Shown piece after piece: positions 17,319-26,976 of a stretch of 64,000 nt of DNA (position 1 is its first letter; every line of letters starts with the position of its first letter). The notes beneath the pieces are model-generated. The model was given only the letters and a program-made list of their open reading frames with translations. It ran no database searches and was not told the origin of the DNA. The stretch comes from a bacterium (GTDB lineage: Bacteria; Pseudomonadota; Alphaproteobacteria; Rhizobiales; JAKIUO01): assembly GCA_024228495.1 (NCBI GenBank), contig JAAETJ010001069.1, forward strand, positions 1-64,000, given 5' to 3'. A program made the position numbers and the translations under genes.

Positions 17319-18052
17319 AGCTTTTCACTCCGCACATCGACCTGGCGTGACAAGATCGCCATGAACTCATTGGAAAAGCTTTCGAGGCGGGCAATGTGCC
17401 GCGACACTTCATGAGAAAATTTATTGTAAAAAATAACCGCCGGAATAGCTGCTAGAAGTCCAAGCGCCGTGGCGAACAAAGCCTCGGCGATCCCCGGCGC
17501 GACAACCGCCAATGAGGTGTTATTGCTCGCCGCTATCGATTGAAAACTCGACATGATGCCCCAGACGGTGCCGAACAGTCCCACAAATGGTGCGGTGGAG
17601 CCAACAGTAGCCAGGAACATCAAGCGGCGCTCAAGGCGGTCAATTTCCGAGGTGATAGTATTGTCCATGACTCTTTGGACGCGCATCAAAACGCCGCCGG
17701 GCAATGATTTGGCGCCATCAATGGAACGTTTCCATTCGCGCATGGCAGCCACGAAAACGGCGGGCAGGGTCTGGTTGGTGCGCTGGGTAAGGACTTGATA
17801 AAGCTCGTCCAGATGCTGGCCAGACCAAAAAGCCTTTTCAAAATCATCGGCTTCTTTTTTTGCATTTTTGAAGGTCGCCGTCTTGTTGACGATCACCGCC
17901 CAGCCCCAAACGGACGAGGCCAACAGCCCCACCATGACCACTTTAACAACGATGTGGGCGGACAAGAACAAGGCAACAAAAGAGAGATCAGAATGGGGCG
18001 CTACCGTTGCTGTGGCCAAGACCCCGTTTAAGACACCTGTCATGATGATCAT
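17315..18052 (-). CDS. tolQ: TolQ, MotA/ExbB-family proton channel
   Basis: 245 residues with three membrane helices (about 25-50, 147-170 and 185-207). The conserved block has TVGSTAPFVGLFGTVWGIM followed by APGIAEALFATALGLLAAIPAVIFYN, with the Thr and Ala residues lining the proton path. It energises TolA with TolR. ATG at 18052 with GGGAA upstream; a second ATG lies at 18043. ybgC is 470 bp upstream instead of immediately adjacent. Confidence 0.96.
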   Translation of the reverse strand: MIIMTGVLNGVLATATVAPHSDLSFVALFLSAHIVVKVVMVGLLASSVWGWAVIVNKTATFKNAKKEADDFEKAFWSGQHLDELYQVLTQRTNQTLPAVFVAAMREWKRSIDGAKSLPGGVLMRVQRVMDNTITSEIDRLERRLMFLATVGSTAPFVGLFGTVWGIMSSFQSIAASNNTSLAVVAPGIAEALFATALGLLAAIPAVIFYNKFSHEVSRHIARLESFSNEFMAILSRQVDVRSEKL

Positions 18053-18330
18053 TTCCCGTTCCTGTTATTGTTTTTGGCCGCACGCTTTTTATTTCAAACC
18101 GGGAACAACGGCTCGACAAGCAAATATATAACCGATTCGGTCATAAAAAGAGAAATCGCCGCAAACACCTGTGCGCGCAACACCCCTGTCACCATAACGG
18201 ACCAGCCCCCTTATACCACGAATTTAGCCAGCCGAATCTGTCTAAACTAGGGCGTGGGCGGCAGGGCGGTTGTCGCCGACCAATTGCCAGATGATTAACG
18301 GAGTAAAATCAGTGAGCCCCTGCACTTCTT

Positions 18331-18365
18331 GTTCCCTCTCCCCATGGGAGATGGTCGGGGTGAGG
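18331..18365. repeat. REP-like degenerate palindrome in the ybgC-tolQ gap
   Basis: The segment has CCCTCTCCCCATGGGAGATGG followed by TCGGGGTGAGG, two partly complementary blocks of the kind often scattered as intergenic repeats in proteobacteria. It is the only recognisable item in the 472-bp gap 18053-18524. I see no other copy in the window. Confidence 0.35.
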
Positions 18366-18524
18366 AGGCAGGAGGAAGCAGTTCACCGCGCCACCGTTTT
18401 CTTCTCATGATAAGGCCAAAGCCCGAACTCGGCATGTCGGGATCGGGGTAAAAATGGATATAATTGAGATTGCGGCTGTTTTGATAGGGTTGTACTTATC
18501 CCAGCGGGCGGGCCAGTGGCAGGT

Positions 18525-19019
18525 CTATCGCTTGATCACCGGACTATCGGGCTTTTCATAGCCGAACACCTTGACCAGATGTTTGGGCAGGCGCTGGGGT
18601 TTGCCTTGATCGGAAATGAGCACGATTTGCACGAGGGCACGCATCAGCAGCTTGCCGTCTCGCTTGATTTCTTGTTTGAGGGTGATGCTGGCGCTGGCCC
18701 ATTCTTTTGTTTGGGTGACGACCTCCAGCACCTCATCGATCTTGGCGGGGGCTTTGAATTTCATGTCCATGTGGCGGACGATGAAAATGAGCCGCGGCGA
18801 GCCATCGAATCCCTTGTAGAGATCATCGTGGGAGACGCCGAGCAGTCGCAGCCAGTCGGAGCGGCCGCGCTCACACCACTGCAAATAGCTGCCATGATAG
18901 ACATAGCCGGTGAAATCGGTGTCTTCGAAATAGACCCGCACCGGCAGTGTGTGGGTATGGCCCTCAATACGGCCAGAAAGGTCCGGCCACTTATCCGTGA
19001 AGCTATCGTTTTTGGTCAT
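18525..19019 (-). CDS. ybgC: Tol-Pal-associated acyl-CoA thioesterase (YbgC)
   Basis: Hotdog-fold thioesterase usually encoded first in tol-pal operons. The active-site region reads VYFEDTDFTGYVYHGSYLQW, with the catalytic Asp in EDTD and His after VY. The later FIVRHMDMKFKAPAKIDEVL is also typical. Start at 19019 (MTKNDSF) gives 164 residues, near the family size. A frame extends to 19106 but adds 29 residues without homology and no good RBS. It lies divergent to cpoB. Confidence 0.92.
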   Translation of the reverse strand: MTKNDSFTDKWPDLSGRIEGHTHTLPVRVYFEDTDFTGYVYHGSYLQWCERGRSDWLRLLGVSHDDLYKGFDGSPRLIFIVRHMDMKFKAPAKIDEVLEVVTQTKEWASASITLKQEIKRDGKLLMRALVQIVLISDQGKPQRLPKHLVKVFGYEKPDSPVIKR

Positions 19020-19206
19020 GCAAGGGGCTTTCTGTCTGTAAAATACTGCGTTTAAAAAGAGATTCAGCACGGCTTGGTCCCAAGGGTCAATAGACATATG
19101 GTTCATAGTTTGGCCGTATTGGTTGCGTCTATTTTATTGGCTCACCCTCAAAACGTTTGCTAGACTGCTACAAGACCATGTAGGAAGGCTCGAGAAAAAC
19201 AATTTG

Positions 19207-20259
19207 ATGAGCCAGTTCAATGAGAAACGGCAACATAAAAAAATGAAACAGTTTTGTTCAGCTAGCCTGATTGCTTGGAGCAAGGGTGCTTTTTCTAGAA
19301 TTTTCATGATGTTTATCGCCTTGGCTTGGCTGCTGGGTAGTGCGGGCGCACAAGATACGAGCAAGCAAAATGAAGAAGCGCCAGCGCAAGTAAATGAGCA
19401 GGCCGGCGCACCAGCAGGCGTTGCGTCAGAAGCGGTTATGGCCCTTGAAAAACGGGTCAAAAATCTTGAACAGGAAATCACCGATTTGCGCACTATGATC
19501 GGCACGTTTGCCAGTATGGGTCGTAGTGGTAATGCTCCGGGTGGCGATCGCGATGGTGCTTCTCTGTCGCAGTTTGGAGCACCAGCATCAGGGCCTCGTT
19601 CTTCCAATCTGCCCTGGCGGGGAGAGGGGCGCCCAGGTGCTGCACCCTTACAACAAGGTATGACCGAGCAAAGACAAGGTGGCGCGGCGTTCGAGGGTGC
19701 GCAATCGCCCTTGTCCCTGCCCCCCCAACGTCCCGATATTCGGAAAGACAGGGCGACCTTAGATCATTTGGCTGCAAAAGGACCTGATAGTGGTTCGGCC
19801 TTGCAAAACAATGCGACCACCAGCGACCCTGTGAAAGAAGCCTCTGTTGGTCCCGTCCTTGTACCTGAAAGCAGTGATGCACAATCGCTCTATAAAGATG
19901 CTTACAGCCATATGCTGCGCCGGGATTATGCGTCAGCACAGAGCGCCTTTGGGGCTCTGATCAAGAACCATCCGCAATCGCGCATGGCTGGCAATGCGCA
20001 GTATTGGCTAGGCGAGACCTATTATGTACGCGGCAAATATCGCCCGGCTGCAGACGCGTTTTTGAAAGCCTATCGCAATTATTCAAACGGCATCAAGGCA
20101 CCGGACAGCTTGATGAAACTCGCTTTTTCACTTTCCCGACTGGGACAAAAAGGGGCGGCTTGTAAAACCTTTGATGAGTTGGACCTCAAATATCCCAACG
20201 CGCCAAATCATGTAAAACAAAGGGCAGGCATGGAGCGACGACGCTCGGGTTGTAACTAA
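19207..20259 (+). CDS. cpoB: CpoB/YbgF, periplasmic Tol-Pal coordinator
   Basis: Links peptidoglycan synthesis with outer-membrane constriction in the Tol system. About 350 residues: N-terminal signal region (FMMFIALAWLLGSAGAQ), a short coiled coil VMALEKRVKNLEQEITDLRT, a long Gly/Pro/Gln-rich linker, and a C-terminal TPR domain (SLYKDAYSHMLRRDYASAQ, NAQYWLGETYYVRGKY, LMKLAFSLSRLGQKGAACK). Start uncertain: ATG 19207, ATG 19243 or an upstream TTG. It normally follows pal on the same strand; here it is divergent from ybgC at the opposite end of the cluster. Confidence 0.9.
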   Translation: MSQFNEKRQHKKMKQFCSASLIAWSKGAFSRIFMMFIALAWLLGSAGAQDTSKQNEEAPAQVNEQAGAPAGVASEAVMALEKRVKNLEQEITDLRTMIGTFASMGRSGNAPGGDRDGASLSQFGAPASGPRSSNLPWRGEGRPGAAPLQQGMTEQRQGGAAFEGAQSPLSLPPQRPDIRKDRATLDHLAAKGPDSGSALQNNATTSDPVKEASVGPVLVPESSDAQSLYKDAYSHMLRRDYASAQSAFGALIKNHPQSRMAGNAQYWLGETYYVRGKYRPAADAFLKAYRNYSNGIKAPDSLMKLAFSLSRLGQKGAACKTFDELDLKYPNAPNHVKQRAGMERRRSGCN

Positions 20260-20336
20260 AATTGATTGGCCAGCAACAGTCTCCGTTTGGCAGATTGCCC
20301 CTCTAAAGCAAAACAAACGGATTTTCATTCTTAGCC

Positions 20337-21644
20337 ATGTCGGATCAAGACACATTCAATCAAGAAGCGCTGGAAAAGTGCTTTGACAATGTCAGCACAC
20401 AAACTGGCGTAGCAATGGCTGTTTCAGGCGGTCCCGACAGTATGGCGCTGTTGCTGTTGACTGATCGCTGGCGGTGCGCTCGTTTGCAGCAAGGGCAAAG
20501 CGCGCCAGATTTGACAGTTTTTACGGTTGATCATGGCTTACGCCCTGCGGCAGTCGAAGAATGTCAGTTCGTCCTCGAGAAGGCGAAAGCGCTTGGCTAT
20601 GACGCGCATATTTTGCAAAGGGAAGGCGAGCCCCCGACGACGCGCATTCAGGAAATGGCACGGAAAATTCGTTACCAGCTATTGGCAGAGGCATGCCATT
20701 TACGCGGTATCAAAATATTGATGACGGCCCATCATTTGGATGATCAGGCGGAAACGGTTTTGATGCGGCTGGCGCGTGGCAGTGGCGTGGATGGATTAAG
20801 TGCGATGGCACTGCAGAGCCAGCGCTATGGATTGCGATTGCTGCGCCCCTTGCTGGTGTTTGAAAAAACTGAGCTATTGGAACTGCTGCAGGCCAATGAC
20901 TGGAAATATATTAAAGATCCCAGCAACACTGACCCGCGTTTTGAGCGGGTTCGATTGCGCGAGCACGTCAGCGAATTGAAAAAACTGGGTCTGACTGCAA
21001 AGATGATTGGCCTGACCGCAAGGCGACTAGGTCGCGCTAAAATGGCGCTCGACGAGGCATCGAATCAGTTTTTGACCAGCCACGCCTTTGTCAGTGATTA
21101 CGGCACGGCGCGTATCGATCAGCTGGCCCTGTTTGACACCCCCGACGAGATTGCCATTCGCGCCTTGTCGAAGGTTTTGCAGGCGTGCGGTGGCTCTCAA
21201 GAGGTGCCTAACATGGCGCGACTTGAAACGCTTGTCGGCAGATTGAAAGCTGATTTTTCAACCAATCGGACACTGGCAGGGTGTCGTTTGATCGCCAAGG
21301 GTGATTTCTGGCTGATCGCGCGTGAAGCCGGCCGCATTACGGAGCTGGAAAAGCCAATTGTGCCTGGCGGATGCATGCTCTGGGATAATCGCTATATCGT
21401 ATGCGCCGGTAAAAAAGCATCCACTGAAATCATTGCTGTGCCTCTGGGGGAGGGTCGTGAATTGATTGATCTCGCGGAAGAAAGCTTGCTGAAAAATTTC
21501 CCCAAGGACGCTTTGCCAAGCTTGTTGACCTTGCGCAACAAGGGTGAAATTATTGCTGTTCCTGCCTTTGATTATTGGAAAGCGCAGGCCATCAGCGCTG
21601 GATTACAGGCAAGGTTTATCACTTCTGACGATGGTCTAGTTTGA
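20337..21644 (+). CDS. tilS: tRNA(Ile)-lysidine synthase
   Basis: Modifies C34 of the CAU-anticodon tRNA(Ile) to lysidine, changing its codon specificity from AUG to AUA. PP-loop ATPase motif AVSGGPDSMALLLL at about residues 28-41, then VFTVDHGLRP and MTAHHLDDQAETVLMRLARGSG, which place it firmly in TilS. The C-terminal domain is shortened and divergent, as in rhizobia (435 residues). It follows cpoB by 77 bp, keeping the cpoB-tilS pair. Its end overlaps the convergent transglycosylase gene by 9 bp. The usual next gene, ftsH, is absent. Confidence 0.95.
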   Translation: MSDQDTFNQEALEKCFDNVSTQTGVAMAVSGGPDSMALLLLTDRWRCARLQQGQSAPDLTVFTVDHGLRPAAVEECQFVLEKAKALGYDAHILQREGEPPTTRIQEMARKIRYQLLAEACHLRGIKILMTAHHLDDQAETVLMRLARGSGVDGLSAMALQSQRYGLRLLRPLLVFEKTELLELLQANDWKYIKDPSNTDPRFERVRLREHVSELKKLGLTAKMIGLTARRLGRAKMALDEASNQFLTSHAFVSDYGTARIDQLALFDTPDEIAIRALSKVLQACGGSQEVPNMARLETLVGRLKADFSTNRTLAGCRLIAKGDFWLIAREAGRITELEKPIVPGGCMLWDNRYIVCAGKKASTEIIAVPLGEGRELIDLAEESLLKNFPKDALPSLLTLRNKGEIIAVPAFDYWKAQAISAGLQARFITSDDGLV

Positions 21645-22889
21645 TATTTTTTCAAGGATGGCCTTGTTGGGGAAACAGGTAACCTCATGGCCATTTATGC
21701 TTTGCCAATTGCCAATGGAGATGCGGGTTTTATATCCGATCAGTCCATCGGCTCCTCCCACATCAGCACCAATTTTTTCCAGTTTTAACTGCGCGGCTTC
21801 AACTTGGGCTCGCGAGAAGCTCGAAAGGCGTGTCCAGTCTCGTTTGAATTTCGATCCAGCTTTCATGCGATCGGCGACATGGCCGACAAACAGCGCGTAG
21901 ACATCTGATTCATTGTAAGTTTTGAGCACATAAAAATTTTCAGAGACCAAAAAGCGAGGACCAAAACGCCCGGCCGGGAGAAATAGAAAACTGTCTTTCG
22001 ACATATCAGCGTGAGCAAACGGGTGGCCATCGGTGCGCCTCATCCCCTGTTGTTGCCACGCCAAAGTTTTGATCCGTTGATCCGGCCCCTCAAGGGTGCA
22101 TGAAATATTGGCGGGTAGCTGGACTTCAAAGCCCCAGCGCCTTGCAGGGTTCCAGCCGTTCTGATTGAGAAAATTGGCAATCGAGGCGAGAGCATCTGGT
22201 ACCGATGACCAGATGTTTATGGAGCCGTCGCCATCAAAATCAACAGCATATTTCAAGAAGGCCGTAGGCATGAACTGGGGATGACCAAGGGCACCCGCCC
22301 AGGCACTTTTCATGGTGCGCGCCGTGATATGCTTTTGTTGCAAAATGGTCAGTGCCGCCAGCAGTTCTTTTTCAAACAGAGCTTTGCGGCGTCCCATAAA
22401 GGCCTGCGTGGCCAGCACTTCAATGGCACGATAGGGAAGTCTGGCCCGACCAAACGCGGTTTCCTTGCCCCAGATGGCAATTATGACTTCTCGCGGGACT
22501 CCATAGCGTTGCTCTATCTTGTCAAGGGAGTGTTGCCATTTGACGAGCTGTTTGCGTCCCTCGGCAATATTATAGTTTAGTGATCTTGCTTTAAAATATC
22601 CGCCAGGCGCGCGAAATTCACTTTGAACGGGCGGTTTGCGGCGCGGCGCATGGCCTGGCGGACGCAAATCGGGCAGGGACCAGTTGAGCTTGACGTGCTT
22701 GAAGGCATATTGATAAGTGGCGCGCGAAATATTTTTCGAGCGGGCTTTTTGCCAAAGTGGACCTTTGATCCAGTCTGTGAACGCGTGCTCGATCTGGGCC
22801 TTGGATGAGCGTGCAACCGCCGTGGCGTTTTGGGTGACAAGCGAGACAAGCAGACATAAAATAAACCTGGTGATGGTTCTGGTTTTCAT
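21636..22889 (-). CDS. lytic murein transglycosylase, MltB family
   Basis: Exported peptidoglycan lytic enzyme of 417 residues. Signal peptide MKTRTITRFILCLLVSL, ending near ATAVA. The SLT_2 catalytic domain has YGVPREVIIAIWGKETAFG with the catalytic Glu, GRRKALFEKELLAALTIL, and the GALGHPQFMPTAFLKYAVDFDGDGSIN block. The C-terminal 60 residues resemble a PG-binding-1 domain (LSSFSRAQVEAAQLKLEKIG, GLIGYKTRISIGNWQ). ATG at 22889 has GGAAC upstream; the longer frame to 22976 lacks a signal-like start. Confidence 0.92.
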   Translation of the reverse strand: MKTRTITRFILCLLVSLVTQNATAVARSSKAQIEHAFTDWIKGPLWQKARSKNISRATYQYAFKHVKLNWSLPDLRPPGHAPRRKPPVQSEFRAPGGYFKARSLNYNIAEGRKQLVKWQHSLDKIEQRYGVPREVIIAIWGKETAFGRARLPYRAIEVLATQAFMGRRKALFEKELLAALTILQQKHITARTMKSAWAGALGHPQFMPTAFLKYAVDFDGDGSINIWSSVPDALASIANFLNQNGWNPARRWGFEVQLPANISCTLEGPDQRIKTLAWQQQGMRRTDGHPFAHADMSKDSFLFLPAGRFGPRFLVSENFYVLKTYNESDVYALFVGHVADRMKAGSKFKRDWTRLSSFSRAQVEAAQLKLEKIGADVGGADGLIGYKTRISIGNWQSINGHEVTCFPNKAILEKISN

Positions 22890-23006
22890 AGCGAGGTTCC
22901 GGGCAATATTTTGGGCAAAGGTTCCAGTGTTTGTGTTCTTGTTTGACGGATCAATGTGGTCAAAAGCAAGTTTCAATATGGTTTTTTCAATGAGGGGAAA
23001 ATTTTA

Positions 23007-23528
23007 ATGCCATTATATGGGTTGGACGGGATTGAAGTAGAGCTGCCAGACGATGATTATTATATCGCGCCAACGGCGGCCCTGATTGGTAAAATACGTC
23101 TTTTGCCCGGTGCCAATATCTGGTTCGGCGTGGTGATGCGCGGCGATAATGAGCTAATTGAAATTGGCAATCGCTCCAATGTGCAAGACGGCACGGTCTG
23201 TCATACGGATATAGGATATCCGCTGACCATTGGTGATGACTGTACGGTGGGTCATCGCGCGGTTTTGCATGGCTGTACGGTAGGCGATAATTCTCTGATC
23301 GGCATAAATGCGGTGTTGCTGAACGGCTCAAAAATCGGCAAGAACTGTGTCATAGGCGCGGGGGCGTTGATCACTGAAAACAAGGAGATCCCTGACGGTT
23401 CACTGGTGGTTGGGGCGCCGGGGCGGGTCATGCGCCAATTAAAGTCCTTTGAAATCGACGCCATCAAGGCATCAGCTGCCCACTATGTTGAGAATAGCGG
23501 ACGCTATAAAAGCGGCTTGACGAGCTAG
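23007..23528 (+). CDS. gamma-class carbonic anhydrase family protein
   Basis: 173 residues, left-handed beta-helix of hexapeptide repeats. Three zinc-ligand His candidates are present: VCHTDIGYP, then GHRAVLHG (two His). The end [15 protein letters not shown] is typical of the YrdA/PaaY/CaiE-like group. The ATG at 23007 with GAGGGG 8-9 bases upstream is preferred over the longer frame from 22956. Members range from true carbonic anhydrases to ferripyochelin-binding-like proteins. Catalysis is plausible but not certain. Its stop is 18 bp from the convergent acyltransferase gene. Confidence 0.92.
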   Translation: MPLYGLDGIEVELPDDDYYIAPTAALIGKIRLLPGANIWFGVVMRGDNELIEIGNRSNVQDGTVCHTDIGYPLTIGDDCTVGHRAVLHGCTVGDNSLIGINAVLLNGSKIGKNCVIGAGALITENKEIPDGSLVVGAPGRVMRQLKSFEIDAIKASAAHYVENSGRYKSGLTS

Positions 23529-23546
23529 CATTGCTGGCAAACAGGG

Positions 23547-25469
23547 TTAGTCATCAAGGTCACTCTCGATATTGGGCAGGTTGCCATTGTGGCGGAGCAG
23601 GCTTTGTAACTCGACAAGTACCTGTTGCCAGTTGCCCAAGATTTCAACCAGCCTCTCTTCTTGAGCCTTGCACGCGCACGCGAAAATATTGAGATCACCA
23701 TTATGGATGACGCAGCTAATCGCGATATTGCCGGGATCGACGGGTTTGAACCCTTGATAGAGCACGGTTGGTGAGGCGAGAAAACTGGTATTGAACGCCT
23801 TGTTATGCATGCAGGTCCAGCCTGTAGATTCGAACAGAGCCAGCGCATCGTTGATCTCTAGTTGGGATAGGCCTCCAGAGGTCATGCGAGTCAGGAAATC
23901 CGCTTGAAAATCTTCTGGGTGGCGATTGTATATATTTAGCAATTCGGCCATATGCTGCTCGGCGACATCGCCCTTGCGGCATTCCTTGATGCGGACTTCA
24001 TGTTGCAGAGCAGCCTTTTTGAGGGCCTGGTATTTGTCACGGCTGTCTGCGCCGGTGTTGAGCATTGTGTTAACAAAATCAATTAGTTCCGATGTCAGAA
24101 CCCATAAAGACTGCACGCGGCCAAATGCAAAGTGGCGCATGGTGATATTTTGACCAACAGCAGCTGGGCGTCCAAACAGTCGCCAATGGGTAAGCTGCAA
24201 GGCGCATTGCGCAAAGGCGTCAGGAGAAATGCCATTTTGAGCCAGCAATTTAATATCGAACTCGGTGAATTGCAGGATCTTTGAAGCGATTTCTTGTTGG
24301 CGCTTTTTATACGATCTGGCTGCCCGCATGATTTTTTTCTGGAAGGCCGGGGTGAGATCAAAGGTCAGGTTTTTGCTCAGCGGCGTGCCTTGATCGCTGG
24401 CGCCAGAATATTGATCAATGCTTTGGGGATCAATACCCAGAATATAATCGAGAAAATCAACAATGGTGGCGCGATCCAGACCAGAGTGCTCTATATTGAG
24501 GCCGGCAAAACCATCGTTGAAGATGATAAATTGCAAGGATTTGTCAAACCAGCGATTGCCACTATCTCCGCTCAACAGCTGTTGGCAGGCGGCCAGATTA
24601 TCATCGGGTTTGCATTCTTCGAGTTGAATAGAAAATAGTGCGGTCTCGATCAGCTCCAGATTGAAGGCATTATTTTGTGAGCCTTGTATCAAGCTCTTGC
24701 GGGTGCGCGCCCAATCGGTTCGCGGCAGTGTGGTCAAATGGCCAATTGATCGCCCGCTTGATTGTTCGTCAAGGCTGCTATCGACAATCACTTCAAGGCC
24801 TTTTTCAATATCCTTGAGCGAATGGGGGTGGCCATCTCTCGAGATCAGCTCAAGCAGATAAATATTGCTCCGGCAAAAGACTACAATGTGGCGCGGCATT
24901 GATGAGTTGGCATCCATCCCCTTAATAGGGCTGGCACCACGTAAACTGTCGGTTTGTTCACCCGGAATCCGGGTGGTCGAAAACAGGTTTTTGAGTTGTT
25001 TTTCACACAAGATTGTGTGCCGTTTGGTGGCGATGGGTGTATGACCTTGATCAAGCACCAGCTTGTAGTTTAGCGCGGCAGCAATGAGCGCGGCAGTACG
25101 TTTGATACGGTCGGCCTCACCATGACGGAACAGGCAGAAAAAATTATCATTGATGGCGGTGGAACTGCGCTTTGCAAGAAAGCGGCTTGTCCAATAGTCA
25201 TTGAGCCAATGATTGTCATCATCCATGTCGGCCATGCTTTGCAAGCGCGCATGAAGCTGGCTGCCAAGCCCCTGTGGCTCGATGAAGGCGTTAAGGGCTG
25301 TGCGTGATTTGGCGCGCTGTTCATTGGTGAGAAATGGCGTAAACCAACGCGTCAGACAATCGGCTGAACTGGCAAGAGATGGCAGGGGGAGATGTGGAAG
25401 GGTTTTAGTCTCCTCGTTCGTTTTTCCTGCGGTGTCATCTTTTTCCATTTCTGGCTCATACTTGTTCAT
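23547..25469 (-). CDS. choline/carnitine O-acyltransferase family protein
   Basis: 640 residues. The family N-terminal motif LPHLPLPSLASSADCL is at about residues 24-39. The catalytic His is at about residue 328 in FAGLNIEHSGLD, matching the VYEHS/A motif. Other family blocks are LTTLPRTDWARTR near 246-258, SPDAFAQCALQLTHWRLFGR, FAFGRVQSLWVLTSE and FNTSFLASP followed by PVDPGN. The family moves acyl groups between CoA and carnitine or choline and is mainly eukaryotic, with scattered bacterial members. The acceptor-binding segments diverge (GRVQSLW where eukaryotic enzymes have a GRTE/TDTIRS-type motif). It has no membrane segment or signal peptide. Its acceptor is unknown. Confidence 0.8.
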   Translation of the reverse strand: MNKYEPEMEKDDTAGKTNEETKTLPHLPLPSLASSADCLTRWFTPFLTNEQRAKSRTALNAFIEPQGLGSQLHARLQSMADMDDDNHWLNDYWTSRFLAKRSSTAINDNFFCLFRHGEADRIKRTAALIAAALNYKLVLDQGHTPIATKRHTILCEKQLKNLFSTTRIPGEQTDSLRGASPIKGMDANSSMPRHIVVFCRSNIYLLELISRDGHPHSLKDIEKGLEVIVDSSLDEQSSGRSIGHLTTLPRTDWARTRKSLIQGSQNNAFNLELIETALFSIQLEECKPDDNLAACQQLLSGDSGNRWFDKSLQFIIFNDGFAGLNIEHSGLDRATIVDFLDYILGIDPQSIDQYSGASDQGTPLSKNLTFDLTPAFQKKIMRAARSYKKRQQEIASKILQFTEFDIKLLAQNGISPDAFAQCALQLTHWRLFGRPAAVGQNITMRHFAFGRVQSLWVLTSELIDFVNTMLNTGADSRDKYQALKKAALQHEVRIKECRKGDVAEQHMAELLNIYNRHPEDFQADFLTRMTSGGLSQLEINDALALFESTGWTCMHNKAFNTSFLASPTVLYQGFKPVDPGNIAISCVIHNGDLNIFACACKAQEERLVEILGNWQQVLVELQSLLRHNGNLPNIESDLDD

Positions 25470-25650
25470 TTACACAACAGACCTAACCATACAACAACGT
25501 AACGACCACCCGCTTGCCTTTACCGTTGTGGCTATGATGAGTGCCAACGGCGAATAACAGGCAGGTTGTTTTTACACTGCCAAAGGTTAAAATAAGTGTA
25601 CCATTTTTTGAATGCGACAATTTCTGGTTCGCTCAGCTTAGGAACAAGAC

Positions 25651-26040
25651 GTGACAGATTTTTTACAATATCTCCAGTCCATAAGCGAGAAAATACAAAC
25701 TATCGAGGCCGTTGAGGCCCTGGAGCACCATAAAGCTACGGATATTGGCTTTGTTGATCTGCGCGATGGCTTTGAGCTGCGCGAACATGGCCTGATCCCG
25801 GGGGCCATGCATTGCCCGCGCGGCTCGCTGGAATTTCGTATTTCTGCTAACAGCGAATATCATCATGATTTTTTCACCGGCTTCAAGCGCTTTGTTTTTT
25901 ATTGTTCTCATGGCCAGCGCTCGATTTTGGCCACGCATACGGCGCAAAACCTGGGTCTTCCAAATGTCAGCCATATACGCGGCGGCATGATTGCATGGGT
26001 AAAAGCTGGAGGCGCTGTTGAGCGCTGGACTGGCGCGTGA
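25651..26040 (+). CDS. single-domain rhodanese-like sulfurtransferase
   Basis: 129 residues: FVDLRDGFELREHGLIPGAMHCPRG opens the rhodanese fold, with the active-site loop YCSHGQRSI carrying the persulfide Cys near residue 90, then HIRGGMIAWVKAGG. GTG start at 25651 with AGGAAC upstream. The stop overlaps the GTG of the EamA transporter, so the two are coupled. The substrate is unknown. Confidence 0.92.
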   Translation: MTDFLQYLQSISEKIQTIEAVEALEHHKATDIGFVDLRDGFELREHGLIPGAMHCPRGSLEFRISANSEYHHDFFTGFKRFVFYCSHGQRSILATHTAQNLGLPNVSHIRGGMIAWVKAGGAVERWTGA

Positions 26041-26957
26041 GCAACGGTAACCAGTTGAGCTGGTTCAGTTTCGCCCCGCTCCTTTTTGTTCTCATGTGGG
26101 CGACCGGTTTTATCGGCGCCAAATATGGTTTGCCCCATGCGGGACCCTTGAGCTTTTTGAGTGTGCGCTATGTGATCGTCATTGTGATTTTACTGGTGGT
26201 GGCTTTGTTGGCGCGTGCACCTTGGCCGGGTTCACCAGCGGCATTTATGCACGCTATATTTTCAGGGTTCTTGTTGCACGGTGTCTATCTTGGCGGCGTG
26301 TTTTTGGCCATCTCGCTTGGTATGTCGGCAGGCATCAGCGCCTTGATTGTTGGATTGCAGCCTCTTTTGACATCCGTTTTGTCGGGACCGCTGCTAAAGG
26401 AGCGGATCACGTCCCTGCACTGGCTGGGGGTGATGTTCGGTCTTATCGGCATGTCCTTGGTTTTATGGCCCAGAATATCGGGGAGCGGACAAGGGATCAG
26501 CTCCTTGTCATTGGCGGCATTGGTGGCCGCTTTTGTTGCATTGTTTGGCATGACCCTTGGCACAATCTACCAAAAGGCTTTTGTGGTAAAATATGATTTG
26601 CGTACGGGTGGCGTTTTACAAAATATCGGCGCTCTTGTGCCAACGGGGATAGCCGTTTATCTGTTGGAAGGCTTTGACATCACATGGACATGGGAATTTA
26701 TCGGTGCCTTGTCGTGGCTGGTGCTGGTTTTGTCAATCGGTGCCATTTCTCTTTTGATGCTGATCATTCGCCATGGAGATGTTTCCAAAGTTTCCACGCT
26801 GTTTTATCTCGTGCCACCCGTCACGGTCGTTATGGCGTTTTTTTTATTTGGTGAGCAGATAAACCTGATACAAGCGGTCGGGATTGCTCTGGCCGTTTTC
26901 GGAGTAGGCATGACCCGAAAATCGGCGAAACCATCGAATACCGGAGCGATCAAGTGA
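26037..26957 (+). CDS. EamA/DMT-family transporter
   Basis: 306 residues, ten predicted membrane helices in two EamA repeats. The first repeat opens FAPLLFVLMWATGFIGAKYGLP, and the second covers about 155-300 with LFYLVPPVTVVMAFFLFGEQ. Drug/metabolite superfamily exporters of this type carry amino acids, nucleosides or small metabolites. GTG start within the rhodanese stop. The CitE-like lyase gene follows by 19 bp, so the group 25651-28175 is probably one operon. Confidence 0.92.
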   Translation: MSNGNQLSWFSFAPLLFVLMWATGFIGAKYGLPHAGPLSFLSVRYVIVIVILLVVALLARAPWPGSPAAFMHAIFSGFLLHGVYLGGVFLAISLGMSAGISALIVGLQPLLTSVLSGPLLKERITSLHWLGVMFGLIGMSLVLWPRISGSGQGISSLSLAALVAAFVALFGMTLGTIYQKAFVVKYDLRTGGVLQNIGALVPTGIAVYLLEGFDITWTWEFIGALSWLVLVLSIGAISLLMLIIRHGDVSKVSTLFYLVPPVTVVMAFFLFGEQINLIQAVGIALAVFGVGMTRKSAKPSNTGAIK

Positions 26958-26976
26958 CAAGAGGAGCAGACCTGAT

